Shown here one piece after another: positions 49,054 to 59,391 of a stretch of DNA of 64,000 nt. The stretch's first letter is position 1. The number at the start of each line of letters is the position of its first letter. Made by a program: the position numbers and the translations under genes. The stretch is from Peptococcaceae bacterium BRH_c4a (lineage in GTDB: Bacteria > Bacillota > Desulfotomaculia > Desulfotomaculales > Desulfocucumaceae), in NCBI GenBank assembly GCA_000961585.1, contig LADN01000054.1, positions 1-64,000 on the forward strand. Reading direction: 5' to 3'. A model generated the notes under the pieces. The model worked only from the letters and a program-made list of their open reading frames with translations. It ran no database searches and had not been told where the DNA came from.

Positions 49054-50103
49054 TCACCACCCTATCGCCCGGTAGATATACATGCCAACACCGGTCACAA
49101 ATATGTTGGCCAGGGAAAGGGGCACCAGTACCTTCCAGCCAAAGCCCATAAGCTGGTCAACCCGGATACGCGGGTAAGTCCAGCGAACCCACATGAAGAT
49201 GAATATCATGACGTACATCTTCAGGAAAAACCACAGCCAGGACGGGATAAAGTCCAGTCCGAAGGGCGCCAGCCAGCCGCCCAGGAACATCACGGTGCAC
49301 ATGGCCGAAATAATCATCACGTTGGCGTACTCAGCCAGGAAGAACATCGCAAAGCCCATTCCGGAATACTCGGTATAGGGGCCGGCAATAATCTCGGATT
49401 CCCCTTCCACCAGGCAGAAGGGTGTCCGATTAGTTTCGGCCACACCGGCAATGAAGTAAATCAGGAAGGCGATGGGCTGTGTCAGTATAAACCATATACC
49501 ATTTTGAGCGTTGACAATCTGGTTGATGTTCAGAGTGCCGGTCAGCATAATTACTCCCAGCAGGGCCAGGATCAGAGGCAGCTCATAGCTCACCATCTGG
49601 GCCACTGAACGCATGCCGCCGATCAGTGAGTATTTGTTGTTGGAAGACCAGCCGGCCGCCCAAAAAAGGATGGTGGACAGAGAGGCCACAGCCAACAGAT
49701 AAAATACCCCGATATTCATGTCAACGGCCACCATGTCCTTGCCGAAGGGAATCACCGCGTAAATCAACAGCGGCGGGACAAATATAAGCACCGGCATAAG
49801 CAGGAAAACAACCAGGTCAATACCCTTGGGCAGGATAATCTCCTTACCCAACAGCTTTCCTATGTCGGCGAAGCTTTGCAGCAGCCCCTTGGGCCCCACG
49901 TGGATGGGCCCCAGGCGGGACTGCATAAAGGCGCAAACCCGGCGCTCCATGTACACCAGCCAGAGGGCGTTTACCAGTATAAATACCAGGATGGACACCA
50001 ACTTGACAACCAACATTATAATGTCGTTATACAGGTCGGGCACACCCAGGCCGCTGAAAAACCCTCTGAGTGAGGAGGCAATACCTATAAAAATATTTTC
50101 CAT
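49054..50103 (-). CDS. nuoH: Complex I subunit NuoH
   Basis: 349 residues, eight helices. [37 protein letters not shown] in the N-terminal part and [26 protein letters not shown] in the middle (acidic quinone-site loop). Links the Q site to the membrane arm. Confidence 0.94.
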   Translation of the reverse strand: MENIFIGIASSLRGFFSGLGVPDLYNDIIMLVVKLVSILVFILVNALWLVYMERRVCAFMQSRLGPIHVGPKGLLQSFADIGKLLGKEIILPKGIDLVVFLLMPVLIFVPPLLIYAVIPFGKDMVAVDMNIGVFYLLAVASLSTILFWAAGWSSNNKYSLIGGMRSVAQMVSYELPLILALLGVIMLTGTLNINQIVNAQNGIWFILTQPIAFLIYFIAGVAETNRTPFCLVEGESEIIAGPYTEYSGMGFAMFFLAEYANVMIISAMCTVMFLGGWLAPFGLDFIPSWLWFFLKMYVMIFIFMWVRWTYPRIRVDQLMGFGWKVLVPLSLANIFVTGVGMYIYRAIGW

Positions 50104-50131
50104 ACCTCTTCTCCCCTACTACTGTTTTTCG

Positions 50132-51226
50132 CTAACAGTCCACTTCGCCCAGCACGATATCAATGCTGCCCAAAATGGCGATGACGTCAGCTATCTTCCA
50201 GCCCTCGCACAGCTTGGCCAGGTATCCCAGGTTGATAAAGGACGGGCGGCGGAAATGAACCCGGTAGGGCTTGGGGCTTCCGTCACTGACCAGGTAACAT
50301 CCGTAGACACCCTTGGAGCTCTCCACCTCGGCATAGGCATCACCCACCGGCGGCTTGATTACCTTGGGCACCTTGGCCTGTATGGATCCCTCGGGAATTT
50401 GGTCCAGGGCCTGCTGGATGATTTTCCCGCACTGACGCATTTCCTCAATTCTAATACGGAAGCGGTCAAAGCAATCTCCATTTTTACCCAGGGGAACCTC
50501 GAAGTTCAAGCGGTCATAAACACTGTACGGCCTTACCTTGCGAAGGTCGTAGTTTACCCCGCTGCCCCGCAGCGTGGGACCGCTAAGGCTATAGTTAATA
50601 CCCATTTCAGGAGTGATTACACCCACATGTTTGGTACGGGCCTGGAAAATCTCGTTCCCGGTAATCAGCCCGTCATACTCGTCGCACATTCCCGGAAGAT
50701 CGGCCAGAAATTTCCTCGCCGCCGGGTAAAACTCCCCGGGCAAATCATCGGCCACGCCACCCACTCGGAAGTAACTGAAGGTCATGCGGGACCCGGAAAC
50801 CATTTCCAATAAGTCTATACAATATTCTCTGTCCCGGAAGGTATACGTGAATGCCGTCAGGGCGCCTATATCACCACCGTAAGCGCCGGTGGCAATCATG
50901 TGGCTGGCAATCCTGGAGAGTTCCCCCACGATAACCCTGATATATTCCGCCCTTTCCGGAACCTCTATACCCATCAGCTTTTCAACGGCCTGTACATAGC
51001 CCCAGTTCATCAGCATTCCGGCCAGATAGTCCATCCGGTCGGTATAGGGAATGACCTGGGTATAGGTCCTGGCCTCGGCCAGCTTTTCAATCCCCCTGTG
51101 CAGGTAGCCCGGCACGGGGGTGGCTTTGACCACTGTCTCCCCATCCAGTTCCAGGATGATGCGAAACACTCCGTGGGTACTGGGGTGCTGGGGGCCGAGG
51201 TTCAGGGAATAAGTTTGAGTTTTCAT
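50132..51226 (-). CDS. nuoD: Complex I subunit NuoD
   Basis: 364 residues. [20 protein letters not shown] with the conserved quinone-site His, [25 protein letters not shown], and [13 protein letters not shown]. It holds the quinone pocket with NuoB. Separated from nuoC by 35 bases, not fused to it. Confidence 0.94.
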   Translation of the reverse strand: MKTQTYSLNLGPQHPSTHGVFRIILELDGETVVKATPVPGYLHRGIEKLAEARTYTQVIPYTDRMDYLAGMLMNWGYVQAVEKLMGIEVPERAEYIRVIVGELSRIASHMIATGAYGGDIGALTAFTYTFRDREYCIDLLEMVSGSRMTFSYFRVGGVADDLPGEFYPAARKFLADLPGMCDEYDGLITGNEIFQARTKHVGVITPEMGINYSLSGPTLRGSGVNYDLRKVRPYSVYDRLNFEVPLGKNGDCFDRFRIRIEEMRQCGKIIQQALDQIPEGSIQAKVPKVIKPPVGDAYAEVESSKGVYGCYLVSDGSPKPYRVHFRRPSFINLGYLAKLCEGWKIADVIAILGSIDIVLGEVDC

Positions 51227-51261
51227 TTACCACAACACCTCTTATCCCGTAAGTCGCAATT

Positions 51262-51723
51262 TTAGGCTTCCCTGCCGCCTTGCCACTGGAAATCCTTGCG
51301 CAGGGGATGGCCCTGGAAATTATCATCAAGGAAAATCCGGGTGGGATGGCCGGTATAGCCTGTGAAAACAATGCCCATCAGGTCGTATATCTCGCGCTCC
51401 TGCCAGTTGGCCCCCCCCCAAATGGGGCAAAGGGATGGGATTTCCGGCTTTTCCTTGTCCTCGATTCTCACCTTAACCATAAGGGTATAGCCGTGAGTCA
51501 TTGAAACCAGGTTGTAGACCATTTCAAAACGGTCCTTGTAATCCGCCCCCGTCAGGTTGGTCAGGAAGTCCATGGCATAGTCCTGATTATCCTTTATTTC
51601 GCTCATAAAGGGGATCAAATCGGCCGCAGGAACTATAACATCCCGGTTTTCCTGTATCTCCAACCCGGGAAACTTATTTTTCAGCGCCTCCATCAAATCG
51701 GCTGGTATACTGTAATCAGCCAC
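51262..51723 (-). CDS. nuoC: Complex I subunit NuoC
   Basis: 153 residues. ExDx motif region ([20 protein letters not shown]) and [12 protein letters not shown], the standard NuoC C-terminus. Overlaps nuoB by 8 bases. Confidence 0.92.
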   Translation of the reverse strand: MADYSIPADLMEALKNKFPGLEIQENRDVIVPAADLIPFMSEIKDNQDYAMDFLTNLTGADYKDRFEMVYNLVSMTHGYTLMVKVRIEDKEKPEIPSLCPIWGGANWQEREIYDLMGIVFTGYTGHPTRIFLDDNFQGHPLRKDFQWQGGREA

Positions 51724-52255
51724 GGACCTTGCTCACCACCTTCGGGTTCAGTATTTTTTCCTTGACCATCAGCCAGCCATCAATGACGGCCTCGGGCCGG
51801 GGCGGGCATCCGGGTATATAGGCGTCCACCGGTATGAGCTTATCCACACCGGGCACCACATGATATGAATCCACAAAGGGACCGCCGGAAATTGCGCAAC
51901 TGCCCATGGCTATAACCCACTTGGGCTCCGACATCTGCTCGTAAAGCCTGACCACGAAAGGCGCAGCCTTGTGGGTGACCGTGCCGCACACCAGCATCAC
52001 ATCCGCCTGGCGCGGGGATCCCCTCATAACCTCGTAGCCGAAACGGGACAGGTCAAAACGGGGCATGTTGGCGGCCATCAGACCCTCGATGGCGCAGCAG
52101 GCCAGCCCGAATCCGAAGGGCCAGAGTGAATGGGCCCGGGCTACATTAAGAATCTTTTCCAGCGGAGCAATGTGAATGAGGCGTTTTACCTGATCAATAA
52201 CCACCGGGTCTTTGGTCAATTCCTCCACCGGGTGCTTATCTTTTGTTACTTCCAT
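51716..52255 (-). CDS. nuoB: Complex I subunit NuoB ([4Fe-4S] N2)
   Basis: 179 residues from ATG 52255 (GGAAGGAG upstream; the longer frame to 52285 lies inside nuoA). N2 ligands: [32 protein letters not shown] and [10 protein letters not shown]. It passes electrons to quinone. Overlaps nuoA by 10 bases. Confidence 0.94.
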   Translation of the reverse strand: MEVTKDKHPVEELTKDPVVIDQVKRLIHIAPLEKILNVARAHSLWPFGFGLACCAIEGLMAANMPRFDLSRFGYEVMRGSPRQADVMLVCGTVTHKAAPFVVRLYEQMSEPKWVIAMGSCAISGGPFVDSYHVVPGVDKLIPVDAYIPGCPPRPEAVIDGWLMVKEKILNPKVVSKVRG

Positions 52256-52602
52256 TCTAATGCTCCTTCCTTCCAGGCGTACCACAGTCCGACAATCAGT
52301 ATAAACAGGAAGATAATCATTTCAATAAAGGCAAACAGGCCTAAACTCTGAAACTTAACGGCCCAGGGATACAGGTATATTGTTTCCACATCGAATATCA
52401 CAAACAATAAAGCGTACAGAAAATAGCTGGTTTTGAACTGTACCCAGGTGGGTCCGATGGTGTCCACACCGCACTCATACGTGGTAAGTTTGGCGGCGGT
52501 GGGCCGGCGAGGGTGTATTAGAAAACTGGTAACGATACCCCCTGCCCCAAACGCTAAGGCAACAGCAAAAAAGATAAAAACAGCACCCCAGTCAGAAAGC
52601 AA
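52246..52602 (-). CDS. nuoA: Complex I subunit NuoA
   Basis: 118 residues, three helices, with [41 protein letters not shown]. Start is TTG 52602 behind GGGGGGAG. First gene of an 11-gene nuo operon. NuoE, F and G (NADH input module) are absent in this window. Confidence 0.93.
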   Translation of the reverse strand: MLSDWGAVFIFFAVALAFGAGGIVTSFLIHPRRPTAAKLTTYECGVDTIGPTWVQFKTSYFLYALLFVIFDVETIYLYPWAVKFQSLGLFAFIEMIIFLFILIVGLWYAWKEGALEWK

Positions 52603-52765
52603 AAATTCTCCCCCCTTTCTTTATAAAATAATCACACCAAGAATAAAGGCCTTTTTGGAAAGCCGGGACAGGTTACAGCTTCAACTTAATAAACCGGTTT
52701 TTCCAAAAGCCATTTCAAGGTCTTTTTCCAGAAAAGACAACACAGTAAATTATATATCATACAAG

Positions 52766-53578
52766 TCAATTAGTTGAGCAGTAATAATTGACACCTCTCA
52801 TTTCTCTTCTTACCGGAGCGAAGCCCTCCCGATGCAGGGGGCACGGCCCGTAACGGCGCAAGGCCTCGATATGGCCGGCGGTGGCATACCCCTTGTGGCG
52901 GTCAAAACCATACCGGGGATAAAGGTGGTGGCAAAGCTCCATCAATTCATCCCGGGTTTCCTTGGCTATAATTGAGGCAGCAGCAATGGAGGCGCTTTTC
53001 CCATCGCCCCCGATAATATGGGTCTGGGGCAATTCCAGTGCGGGGATGGCGAAACCGTCCGCCAAAACATGCCCGGGATCACCCTTAAGCCCCGCCAGCG
53101 CCCTCCTCATGGCCAGCATGGAGGCATGGTATATGTTTAAATTCAGAATTTCTTTAACTGTAGACACACCTATAGCCCAGGCCCCAGAATTTTTAATCTG
53201 AAAAGCCAGGGCTTTCCTCTTAGCCGGTGAAAGCTGTTTTGAGTCATTTAGCTGGTATATGCGCACCCGGGGCGGTAAAATCACTGCGGCGGCCACCACC
53301 GGGCCTGCCAGAGGCCCCCGCCCGGCCTCGTCAACCCCGGCCACCAATTCAACGCCGCTGGCCCAAAGCCTTTTTTCATAACACAAAAGATCTTCAAGCC
53401 TTTTTTCCTCGTTTATCACCTGAAGGCGTCGTTTCTGCAAAGTATCGTACAGTTGCCTGACACCGACCCTGCTGTCCCGGGACATTGCCTGCAGAAGATT
53501 CGACCCCTGATCTCCCGACTGCTCCAAAGCCCTATACAATTGCCTTATTTCCGCCACGGTCATGGCCGACAGATCCAA
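52766..53578 (-). CDS. rnhB: Ribonuclease HII
   Basis: About 270 residues. Catalytic DEDD-type site: VAGVDEAGRGPLAGPVVAAA (D, E), VLADGF (D), GDGKSASIAAASIIAK and RYGFDRHKGYAT (D). The N-terminal 60 residues form the extra helical region common in Firmicutes. Start TTG 53578 has GGGGG 7 bases upstream; ATG 53563 is also possible. Removes RNA primers and ribonucleotides from DNA. Confidence 0.93.
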   Translation of the reverse strand: MDLSAMTVAEIRQLYRALEQSGDQGSNLLQAMSRDSRVGVRQLYDTLQKRRLQVINEEKRLEDLLCYEKRLWASGVELVAGVDEAGRGPLAGPVVAAAVILPPRVRIYQLNDSKQLSPAKRKALAFQIKNSGAWAIGVSTVKEILNLNIYHASMLAMRRALAGLKGDPGHVLADGFAIPALELPQTHIIGGDGKSASIAAASIIAKETRDELMELCHHLYPRYGFDRHKGYATAGHIEALRRYGPCPLHREGFAPVRREMRGVNYYCSTN

Positions 53579-53748
53579 GGGCAAACCCCCGTGAAAAATT
53601 TTGGATTATATAGGTTTTTCGAGATGAAAGGCCAAATCCCTGCCCCGAAAGTAAATATTTTTTACCTGAACGGTTTTAACCACTTACCGGACGGTTGCCG
53701 AACATTTATTTTACAAAAACATTTTGCGGAAAGGGAGGGAGTGCGAAA

Positions 53749-54948
53749 TCACAAATATTCACCGATATTAAAAATACTATCGGTTTTCTTTATTATTTCA
53801 AAATTAGCCGCCTCTTTTAAAAGAGGTTCAGAGATCCACAAGTGTTCAAGATGCTTGGTATCTTTTATCCGGGCTATTTTACAATCCTTCAACCCATGCA
53901 AATTAAAGGCCGTCAGGATTGCCTCCCGCTCTGTCGGCAGTGTGCATGGAATTTTTACCGTTCCTAAAAAGCCGGTAGTAAACCCATTTTTATAGGTGGT
54001 TTGAAAATCAATTTTATCCACCAGTGTTTTTGTGGTTATATCGGCATACCCGATACCCAGTGCGTTTCCCCTTGATTCCGGGGTCAAATCAAGCACCACT
54101 ATGGTTTCATATTTTAGCTCCGGCTCTCCGCCTATTCGCCTGTGCATTCCTATTACGTTGACGTCCATACCCGAACCGCTGATATTTTTTCCCATGAAAT
54201 CCACCAATAAAACGTGAAGGTGGCTGAAAGGAACCCTCGGCAATTGTTGCCACGCCAGTTCAAGCAGTTCTTTTTCCGTTTCTTTGCGGCCTTCCGGCCT
54301 AACCCCCTTTAATACCGATGCGTCCCCCCTGAAGTTGTCCACCGAGGCAATACCGCCCAGGAATTTAATATTCTTTTCAATAACATCCGACATTTCCACC
54401 AGGTGGTGACCCAATCCGGCTTTGTGAGCAGCTTCCGCCCCTTTTACCTTTCCCATCCCCACCGACATCATTTTGGTCAGGCCGCTTTCTATGGAAGATC
54501 TAAATGCAGTATGCGGTTTAACCCGGTTAAACAGGAACACTCCATCAGCTTCCAGTGCATATCTGTCACAGTATACCGGCACTCCACCGGCTGTTTGACC
54601 GATAAAAACCGAATCCGCACATGATTTTACCGGCACATCAAGATCTTCCCCGGTAATTCCCATCTTTTTCAACACCTGCATTTGCCCCTCATCAGTTCCC
54701 CCGCCATGGCTTCCCATTGCCGGTATAATGAAGGGGTCGGCTCCCCAGGCTTTAAAAATTTCAATCAGGGTACTTATTACTTTAAATCCATACGGAAATC
54801 CCCTTGATCCATATGCAAGACAAAGTTTCATTCCGCTGAATATTTTTTCACGGATACCCATTTTATTTAACTCAGAAAGGATATGCTCTTCTATGTTATT
54901 AACCGACTTACATGTAAAATTTTGCTTTACCAAATACATGGGAATCAT
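53749..54948 (-). CDS. LarA-like (DUF2088) racemase-family protein
   Basis: 399 residues. The N-terminal DUF2088 part has IIPAMGSHGGGTDEGQ and RVKPHTAFRSSIESGL, where LarA keeps catalytic and metal-binding histidines, and GLGHHLVEM follows. LarA itself is a nickel-pincer lactate racemase; homologues act on other 2-hydroxyacids. No larB/larC/larE (cofactor-making) genes are in the window, so activity depends on genes elsewhere. Placed next to a 2-hydroxyacid dehydrogenase-family gene. Confidence 0.75.
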   Translation of the reverse strand: MIPMYLVKQNFTCKSVNNIEEHILSELNKMGIREKIFSGMKLCLAYGSRGFPYGFKVISTLIEIFKAWGADPFIIPAMGSHGGGTDEGQMQVLKKMGITGEDLDVPVKSCADSVFIGQTAGGVPVYCDRYALEADGVFLFNRVKPHTAFRSSIESGLTKMMSVGMGKVKGAEAAHKAGLGHHLVEMSDVIEKNIKFLGGIASVDNFRGDASVLKGVRPEGRKETEKELLELAWQQLPRVPFSHLHVLLVDFMGKNISGSGMDVNVIGMHRRIGGEPELKYETIVVLDLTPESRGNALGIGYADITTKTLVDKIDFQTTYKNGFTTGFLGTVKIPCTLPTEREAILTAFNLHGLKDCKIARIKDTKHLEHLWISEPLLKEAANFEIIKKTDSIFNIGEYL

Positions 54949-55016
54949 AACACATACTCCTCTGTACCAGATAAGATTTTATCGTCACATTGCATTCTTT
55001 GTAGTATTTTCACTCT

Positions 55017-56060
55017 TTAAACAGACAGTTTTATATTTAGTTCGTCAATGCATTTTTGTATTTTTTCTATTACGCTGTCATCAAGCGGTATCCCTTCAGC
55101 TTTCCTTACAGATTCATTGCGCGCTTCCAGTTCCCCCGGATAGAGCACCTCCTGAACTCCAGGGGCAGGCTTCACATTCTTTATCGTTCCGATAAAATCA
55201 TCCATCCTGCTGTAATATTGTTCCATTGACAGGAAGGATTCGATTGAAATTGCACCCGAAATATGCCCTACATTCTGGGAACGTTTAAAGTCGTCGACAA
55301 GTCCTCCTACATTGCATGTAAAAGCCGCACCAGTAATTACAGCCGAAAAAATTTCAGCAATAATGGCCAATCCGTAACCCTTGACGCCCGCTGCCGGCAG
55401 CAAAACCCCTGCATATCCTTCATCCGCCGTTTTGGCCGGATAGCCTTCCTTATTTAATGCCCATCCTTCGGGAATTTCCGTTTTATCAGCCGCCATATTA
55501 CGTAATTTAGTTCTTGCTATGGCGCTGGTTGCGAAATCCACCGAAACTGCCGTCCTGTTTTTTACGGGAAAAGCAAAAGATATAGGGTTTGTCCCAAATA
55601 ATGGTTCCATACCCCCAAAAGGGGCAACGCTTGACGGTGCGTTTGTCATACTAAAACCAATACAGTTTTGTTTGGCCGCTTCCAAGCTGTAGTATGAAGT
55701 CATGCCGAAATGACCGGAATTACGCACACCCACAATGCCCACATTATGGGAAAGGGCTTTCTTTATTGACAGATCCATTGATTTAACGCCGTTTACTTGG
55801 CCAAGGCCGTTTTTACCATCAATAATTGCTGTACTATAGGTTTCATTTAATATATCGGGCTCCGCTTTAGGATCTATCACACCTTTTTTTATCCTTTCAG
55901 CATAAACCGGGAGATATGCCACACCATGGGAGTCGATTCCCCTTAAATTGGCGTATATCATTATGGATGAAGTCATTTCGGCATACTGGGGCTTTACGCC
56001 ATACCCTTTAAGAACCTCTACACAGATATTTCTTAGTTCTGATTCTGAATATTTTTTCAC
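55017..56060 (-). CDS. Malate/lactate dehydrogenase family (Ldh_2) oxidoreductase
   Basis: 347 residues. Family marks: RGIDSHGVAYLPVYAERIK, GIVGVRNSGHFGMTSYYS (catalytic His), and FGTNPISFAFPV. These NAD(P)-dependent enzymes oxidise 2-hydroxyacids such as malate, sulfolactate or ureidoglycolate; the substrate cannot be told. It is 37 bases after the transporter gene in the same direction. Confidence 0.85.
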   Translation of the reverse strand: MKKYSESELRNICVEVLKGYGVKPQYAEMTSSIMIYANLRGIDSHGVAYLPVYAERIKKGVIDPKAEPDILNETYSTAIIDGKNGLGQVNGVKSMDLSIKKALSHNVGIVGVRNSGHFGMTSYYSLEAAKQNCIGFSMTNAPSSVAPFGGMEPLFGTNPISFAFPVKNRTAVSVDFATSAIARTKLRNMAADKTEIPEGWALNKEGYPAKTADEGYAGVLLPAAGVKGYGLAIIAEIFSAVITGAAFTCNVGGLVDDFKRSQNVGHISGAISIESFLSMEQYYSRMDDFIGTIKNVKPAPGVQEVLYPGELEARNESVRKAEGIPLDDSVIEKIQKCIDELNIKLSV

Positions 56061-56097
56061 AATGCCAATTCTCCTTATAATAGATTATAAGTGTGTT

Positions 56098-58050
56098 TTA
56101 TATTGCTTTCTCGGTAATCACGGTTTCCTTTTTTCCCCTCTTAAACTGTATCATATATACAACGATACCAGTTATCAGGCCGATTATGTCCGTGAGCATT
56201 TCCGGGAAAATCAAGAATATACCGGCGGTTAACAAAAATATTCTCTCTACCAAGGTGCATTTAATTCTAAAATATCCTATAAGAGCTGCTCCCAGCAAAA
56301 TGACACCGACTATCGCGGGTATTATTGAATGCAAGGCTCCTGATGTTGTTCCTCTTACTATAAGCAAGGACGGTTCCAAAACAAACATGAACGGGATTAT
56401 AAAACCAGACGCAGCCAATCTCATCGCATACCACCCGGTGGTGAATACCGGGGAGCCGGCAAGACCTGCCGCGGCATATGCTGCGATGGCCACAGGCGGT
56501 GTAACTGTTGACAGTGTCGCGTAATAGAATACAAACAAGTTGGCGGCCAGATCATCTACACCCATGGCTATCAGCACGGGAACCGCGATGGTGGCAGCCA
56601 TAATATAGGCAGGAGTTGTGGGAAGTCCCATTCCTAAAATAACACACGCAACCATTGTTAAAATTAATGTGGGCAACAGCATACCCTGAGTCAGACTAAG
56701 AATGCTATCAGTAAAAACCACGCCCACACTGGTCAGTGATACAGCGCCAATCACGAATCCCACGACTGCGCATGCCACAGCCACACTCAGCGCTGTTCTG
56801 CCGCCGTCAACCATCGCCTTTATCAAATCATTCAGCGTCATGCGCGTTTCCTTACGCAATGAGGATATAACAAGCGTGGCTATAATTCCATAAAAGGCGG
56901 AAAACATGGCCGAAAACCCCATAATCAGTGTAACCACGATTATAACAAGGGGTATAAGCATATGGCCCCTTACTTTCAGAACATCAATTATCCGTGGAAT
57001 ATTTGACGCATCTACACCCTTTAGTCCCATTATTCTTGCTTCGCGATCCACCATGGTCCAAACACCTAAAAAATACAACAGGGCCGGTATTATGGCGGCA
57101 ATCATTACCGTGCCGTAAGGTATTCCTGATAATTCAGCCAATACAAAGGCTGCAGCGCCCATCACCGGGGGCATGATTTGACCGCCGCTGGAAGCGGCAG
57201 CTTCTACGGCGCCTGCAAACACGGGACGATAACCGGTTTTTTTCATTAAAGGTATTGTAAAAGCGCCTGTGGTCACAACATTGGCCACCGCCGCACCGTT
57301 AATCGTACCCATAATACTGCTTGCAATTACCGCCACCTTGGCCGGACCTCCCGGAGATTTACCCGCAGCGGCAAGTGCGCCGTCATTGATAAGTCGGCCC
57401 ATACCTGATGCAGACATAAACGAGCCAAAAAGAACAAACAGAAAGATATACTGCGCGGATACACCCAAAGCAATACTGAATATTCCTTCTGTGCTTATAT
57501 ACATCTGCTCAATAATTCTTGAATAGCTAAAATCAATATGAGAAAACTGTCCGGGGATTACTTCACCAAACATTGCATACAGAATACATATAACCGCCAG
57601 CGAAGGGAGGATCATTCCCATTGTTCTTCTGGATCCTTCAAGCACCAGCAGCATTAATACTGTTCCCAGCACAATATCGGTGGAGTTTGCCATCCCGGCT
57701 CTCATGGCAATATCATCAAAGAATACGATAATATACCCGCAAGTTGCCAGGCTTAATACTGAGAATACCATATCAATAACTGAAGGGCGTCCTTTTGGTG
57801 ACCATTTCTTGTTTGCCGGATAAAGTAAAAACAACATAAATAAAACAATACCAAGGTGAACTGCACGCTGCTTAATCGCAACCAGCATGCCAAAACCCGC
57901 AGTATACAAATGAAAAATCGACAGACAAACTGCAGTAACCGTTATGACAGCGACCCATAATTTTACGTTGAATTCGCGAAAGTTACACTCGCTATCATAT
58001 TTTTTCATTATTTCTTTCTGTTTACTCTCATCAATGATTTCAAGTTCCAT
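56098..58050 (-). CDS. TRAP transporter fused membrane subunit, TAXI type
   Basis: 650 residues, about 16-18 helices: the small (DctQ-like) and large (DctM-like) subunits in one chain. FGSFMSASGMGRLINDGALA and TTGAFTIPLMKKTGYRPVFA are typical of the 4TM/12TM fusion family. It imports a dicarboxylate or glutamate-like acid with Na+ (inferred). The solute-binding protein is encoded directly upstream. Confidence 0.9.
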   Translation of the reverse strand: MELEIIDESKQKEIMKKYDSECNFREFNVKLWVAVITVTAVCLSIFHLYTAGFGMLVAIKQRAVHLGIVLFMLFLLYPANKKWSPKGRPSVIDMVFSVLSLATCGYIIVFFDDIAMRAGMANSTDIVLGTVLMLLVLEGSRRTMGMILPSLAVICILYAMFGEVIPGQFSHIDFSYSRIIEQMYISTEGIFSIALGVSAQYIFLFVLFGSFMSASGMGRLINDGALAAAGKSPGGPAKVAVIASSIMGTINGAAVANVVTTGAFTIPLMKKTGYRPVFAGAVEAAASSGGQIMPPVMGAAAFVLAELSGIPYGTVMIAAIIPALLYFLGVWTMVDREARIMGLKGVDASNIPRIIDVLKVRGHMLIPLVIIVVTLIMGFSAMFSAFYGIIATLVISSLRKETRMTLNDLIKAMVDGGRTALSVAVACAVVGFVIGAVSLTSVGVVFTDSILSLTQGMLLPTLILTMVACVILGMGLPTTPAYIMAATIAVPVLIAMGVDDLAANLFVFYYATLSTVTPPVAIAAYAAAGLAGSPVFTTGWYAMRLAASGFIIPFMFVLEPSLLIVRGTTSGALHSIIPAIVGVILLGAALIGYFRIKCTLVERIFLLTAGIFLIFPEMLTDIIGLITGIVVYMIQFKRGKKETVITEKAI

Positions 58051-58129
58051 AAAAACTCCTCTTTCATTTGATGTTTACCCGTGGTTATTATAGATCTCGG
58101 CGATGTCTTATTCGGTGATGGAAAATTGG

Positions 58130-58182
58130 AATTGGGCAAAAGAATATGCACATCAATTAATTCATTCTCTGCCCAATTTTTT
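58130..58182. other. Hairpin between the solute-binding protein and permease genes
   Basis: AATTGGGCA (58130-58138) pairs with TGCCCAATT (58170-58178), with AGAAT/ATTCT pairing inside. T run on the plus-strand side only. On the minus strand it may protect the 3' end of the binding-protein message and so raise its level above that of the permease. Confidence 0.5.
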
Positions 58183-58240
58183 CAGTAAACGTCAAATCTT
58201 TAGCCAATAAAGTTAATTTACTGTATTTTTGCTTAATTAT

Positions 58241-59266
58241 TTATGGCTTTAAATTATCAGGAATCTTTACGCCGTTTTCTTCAAAGAATTTAATGGCGCC
58301 CGGGTGCAATGGCACGGTCATACCCTTAAGGCCGTCCTTTATATCAAATTTGGCGGCGCCCTTATAGGAATTGGCAAGTTCATTCTTGTTGGCATATATG
58401 TTTTTAATCATTTCATAAACTATCTGGGGGTCCACATCTTTTCTGACGACTAATATATTGCCTTGCGCAACGGTTTGAAGGGCCTCAGTCTGTCCTTTAT
58501 AGGAGTTCGCAGGTATTTCAACGGGGAAGTATGCGGGGTATTTTTTAATCAGAGAGTCTCTGACCTCGCCTTTTACCTCAAGTATTTTAGCATCTCCACG
58601 GGTCATCATTTCCGTCACGGAAGCGTGAGGAATTCCTCCGGCTATATAAGCCATATCCGTCTGATTGTCCGCAAATTTTTCAGCCGCTTCAGAGTTTGAA
58701 ACGTAATTTGCTATGGCGTCCTTTTTATTTTTATAATCTATATCAACTACCGAAAGAATTTCCCGCGCATTTACTTCCGTACCGCTTCCCACAGGTCCCG
58801 GAATTATTCTTTTGCCCTTTAAATCCTTCAGTTCGTTAATTCCACTATCCTTTCGCACTACAAAATAACAGTTATTGGGGTATAGATAAACCATTCCGAG
58901 AAAATCTCTCTTGGGTTTACCATTGAAATCCTTTTCTCCATTCCAGGCATCAGCGGCGATGCCGTTCTGCAGAAAAGCAACATGGCTTTCCCCCCTGGCA
59001 AGCAGTTCGACATTTTGATTTGAGCCTGCTGTAGACTGAACAGATGCGTTTATATTTGGAATTTTGTCTTTCCAAACTTTTGCCAATGCATTGCCCAATA
59101 CGTAATAAATCCCTGCTGTTGTTGCGGTAGAAATATTGATCTGAGTTTTTTTGCCGGTTGCTTCTGTTTTACCAGTATCCTTTCCACTGGGTTTAGCTGA
59201 ACAACCAACCATCCCGAGCAGTAGAATGCTCAAACATAAAAATACGGCAACTAACTTTTTGGTCAT
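58241..59266 (-). CDS. TAXI-family TRAP solute-binding lipoprotein
   Basis: 341 residues. Lipoprotein signal with lipobox LGMVGC (Cys22), then TAXI features: INISTATTAGIYYVLGNALAKVW, TAGSNQNVELLARGESHVAF, and FFEENGVKIPDNLKP near the end. Catches the substrate for the fused permease encoded 190 bases further on. Confidence 0.9.
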   Translation of the reverse strand: MTKKLVAVFLCLSILLLGMVGCSAKPSGKDTGKTEATGKKTQINISTATTAGIYYVLGNALAKVWKDKIPNINASVQSTAGSNQNVELLARGESHVAFLQNGIAADAWNGEKDFNGKPKRDFLGMVYLYPNNCYFVVRKDSGINELKDLKGKRIIPGPVGSGTEVNAREILSVVDIDYKNKKDAIANYVSNSEAAEKFADNQTDMAYIAGGIPHASVTEMMTRGDAKILEVKGEVRDSLIKKYPAYFPVEIPANSYKGQTEALQTVAQGNILVVRKDVDPQIVYEMIKNIYANKNELANSYKGAAKFDIKDGLKGMTVPLHPGAIKFFEENGVKIPDNLKP

Positions 59267-59391
59267 TTAAGCTTCCTCCTTTTTTATATTTCTGATAAGT
59301 CATAACTTTCCCGACAAACTATTACCTTGGAATATTTAATTGTGTTAATAGCATCGATCACCTCACTGTTTATTGCTATTATTAAATACTG

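Noticed and set aside
49826-50812. Long plus-strand open frame (328 codons) opposite nuoH and nuoD
   Set aside because: It lies antisense to two conserved subunits, has no ribosome site, and its translation has no family features. It is a by-product of GC-rich codon use in nuo.
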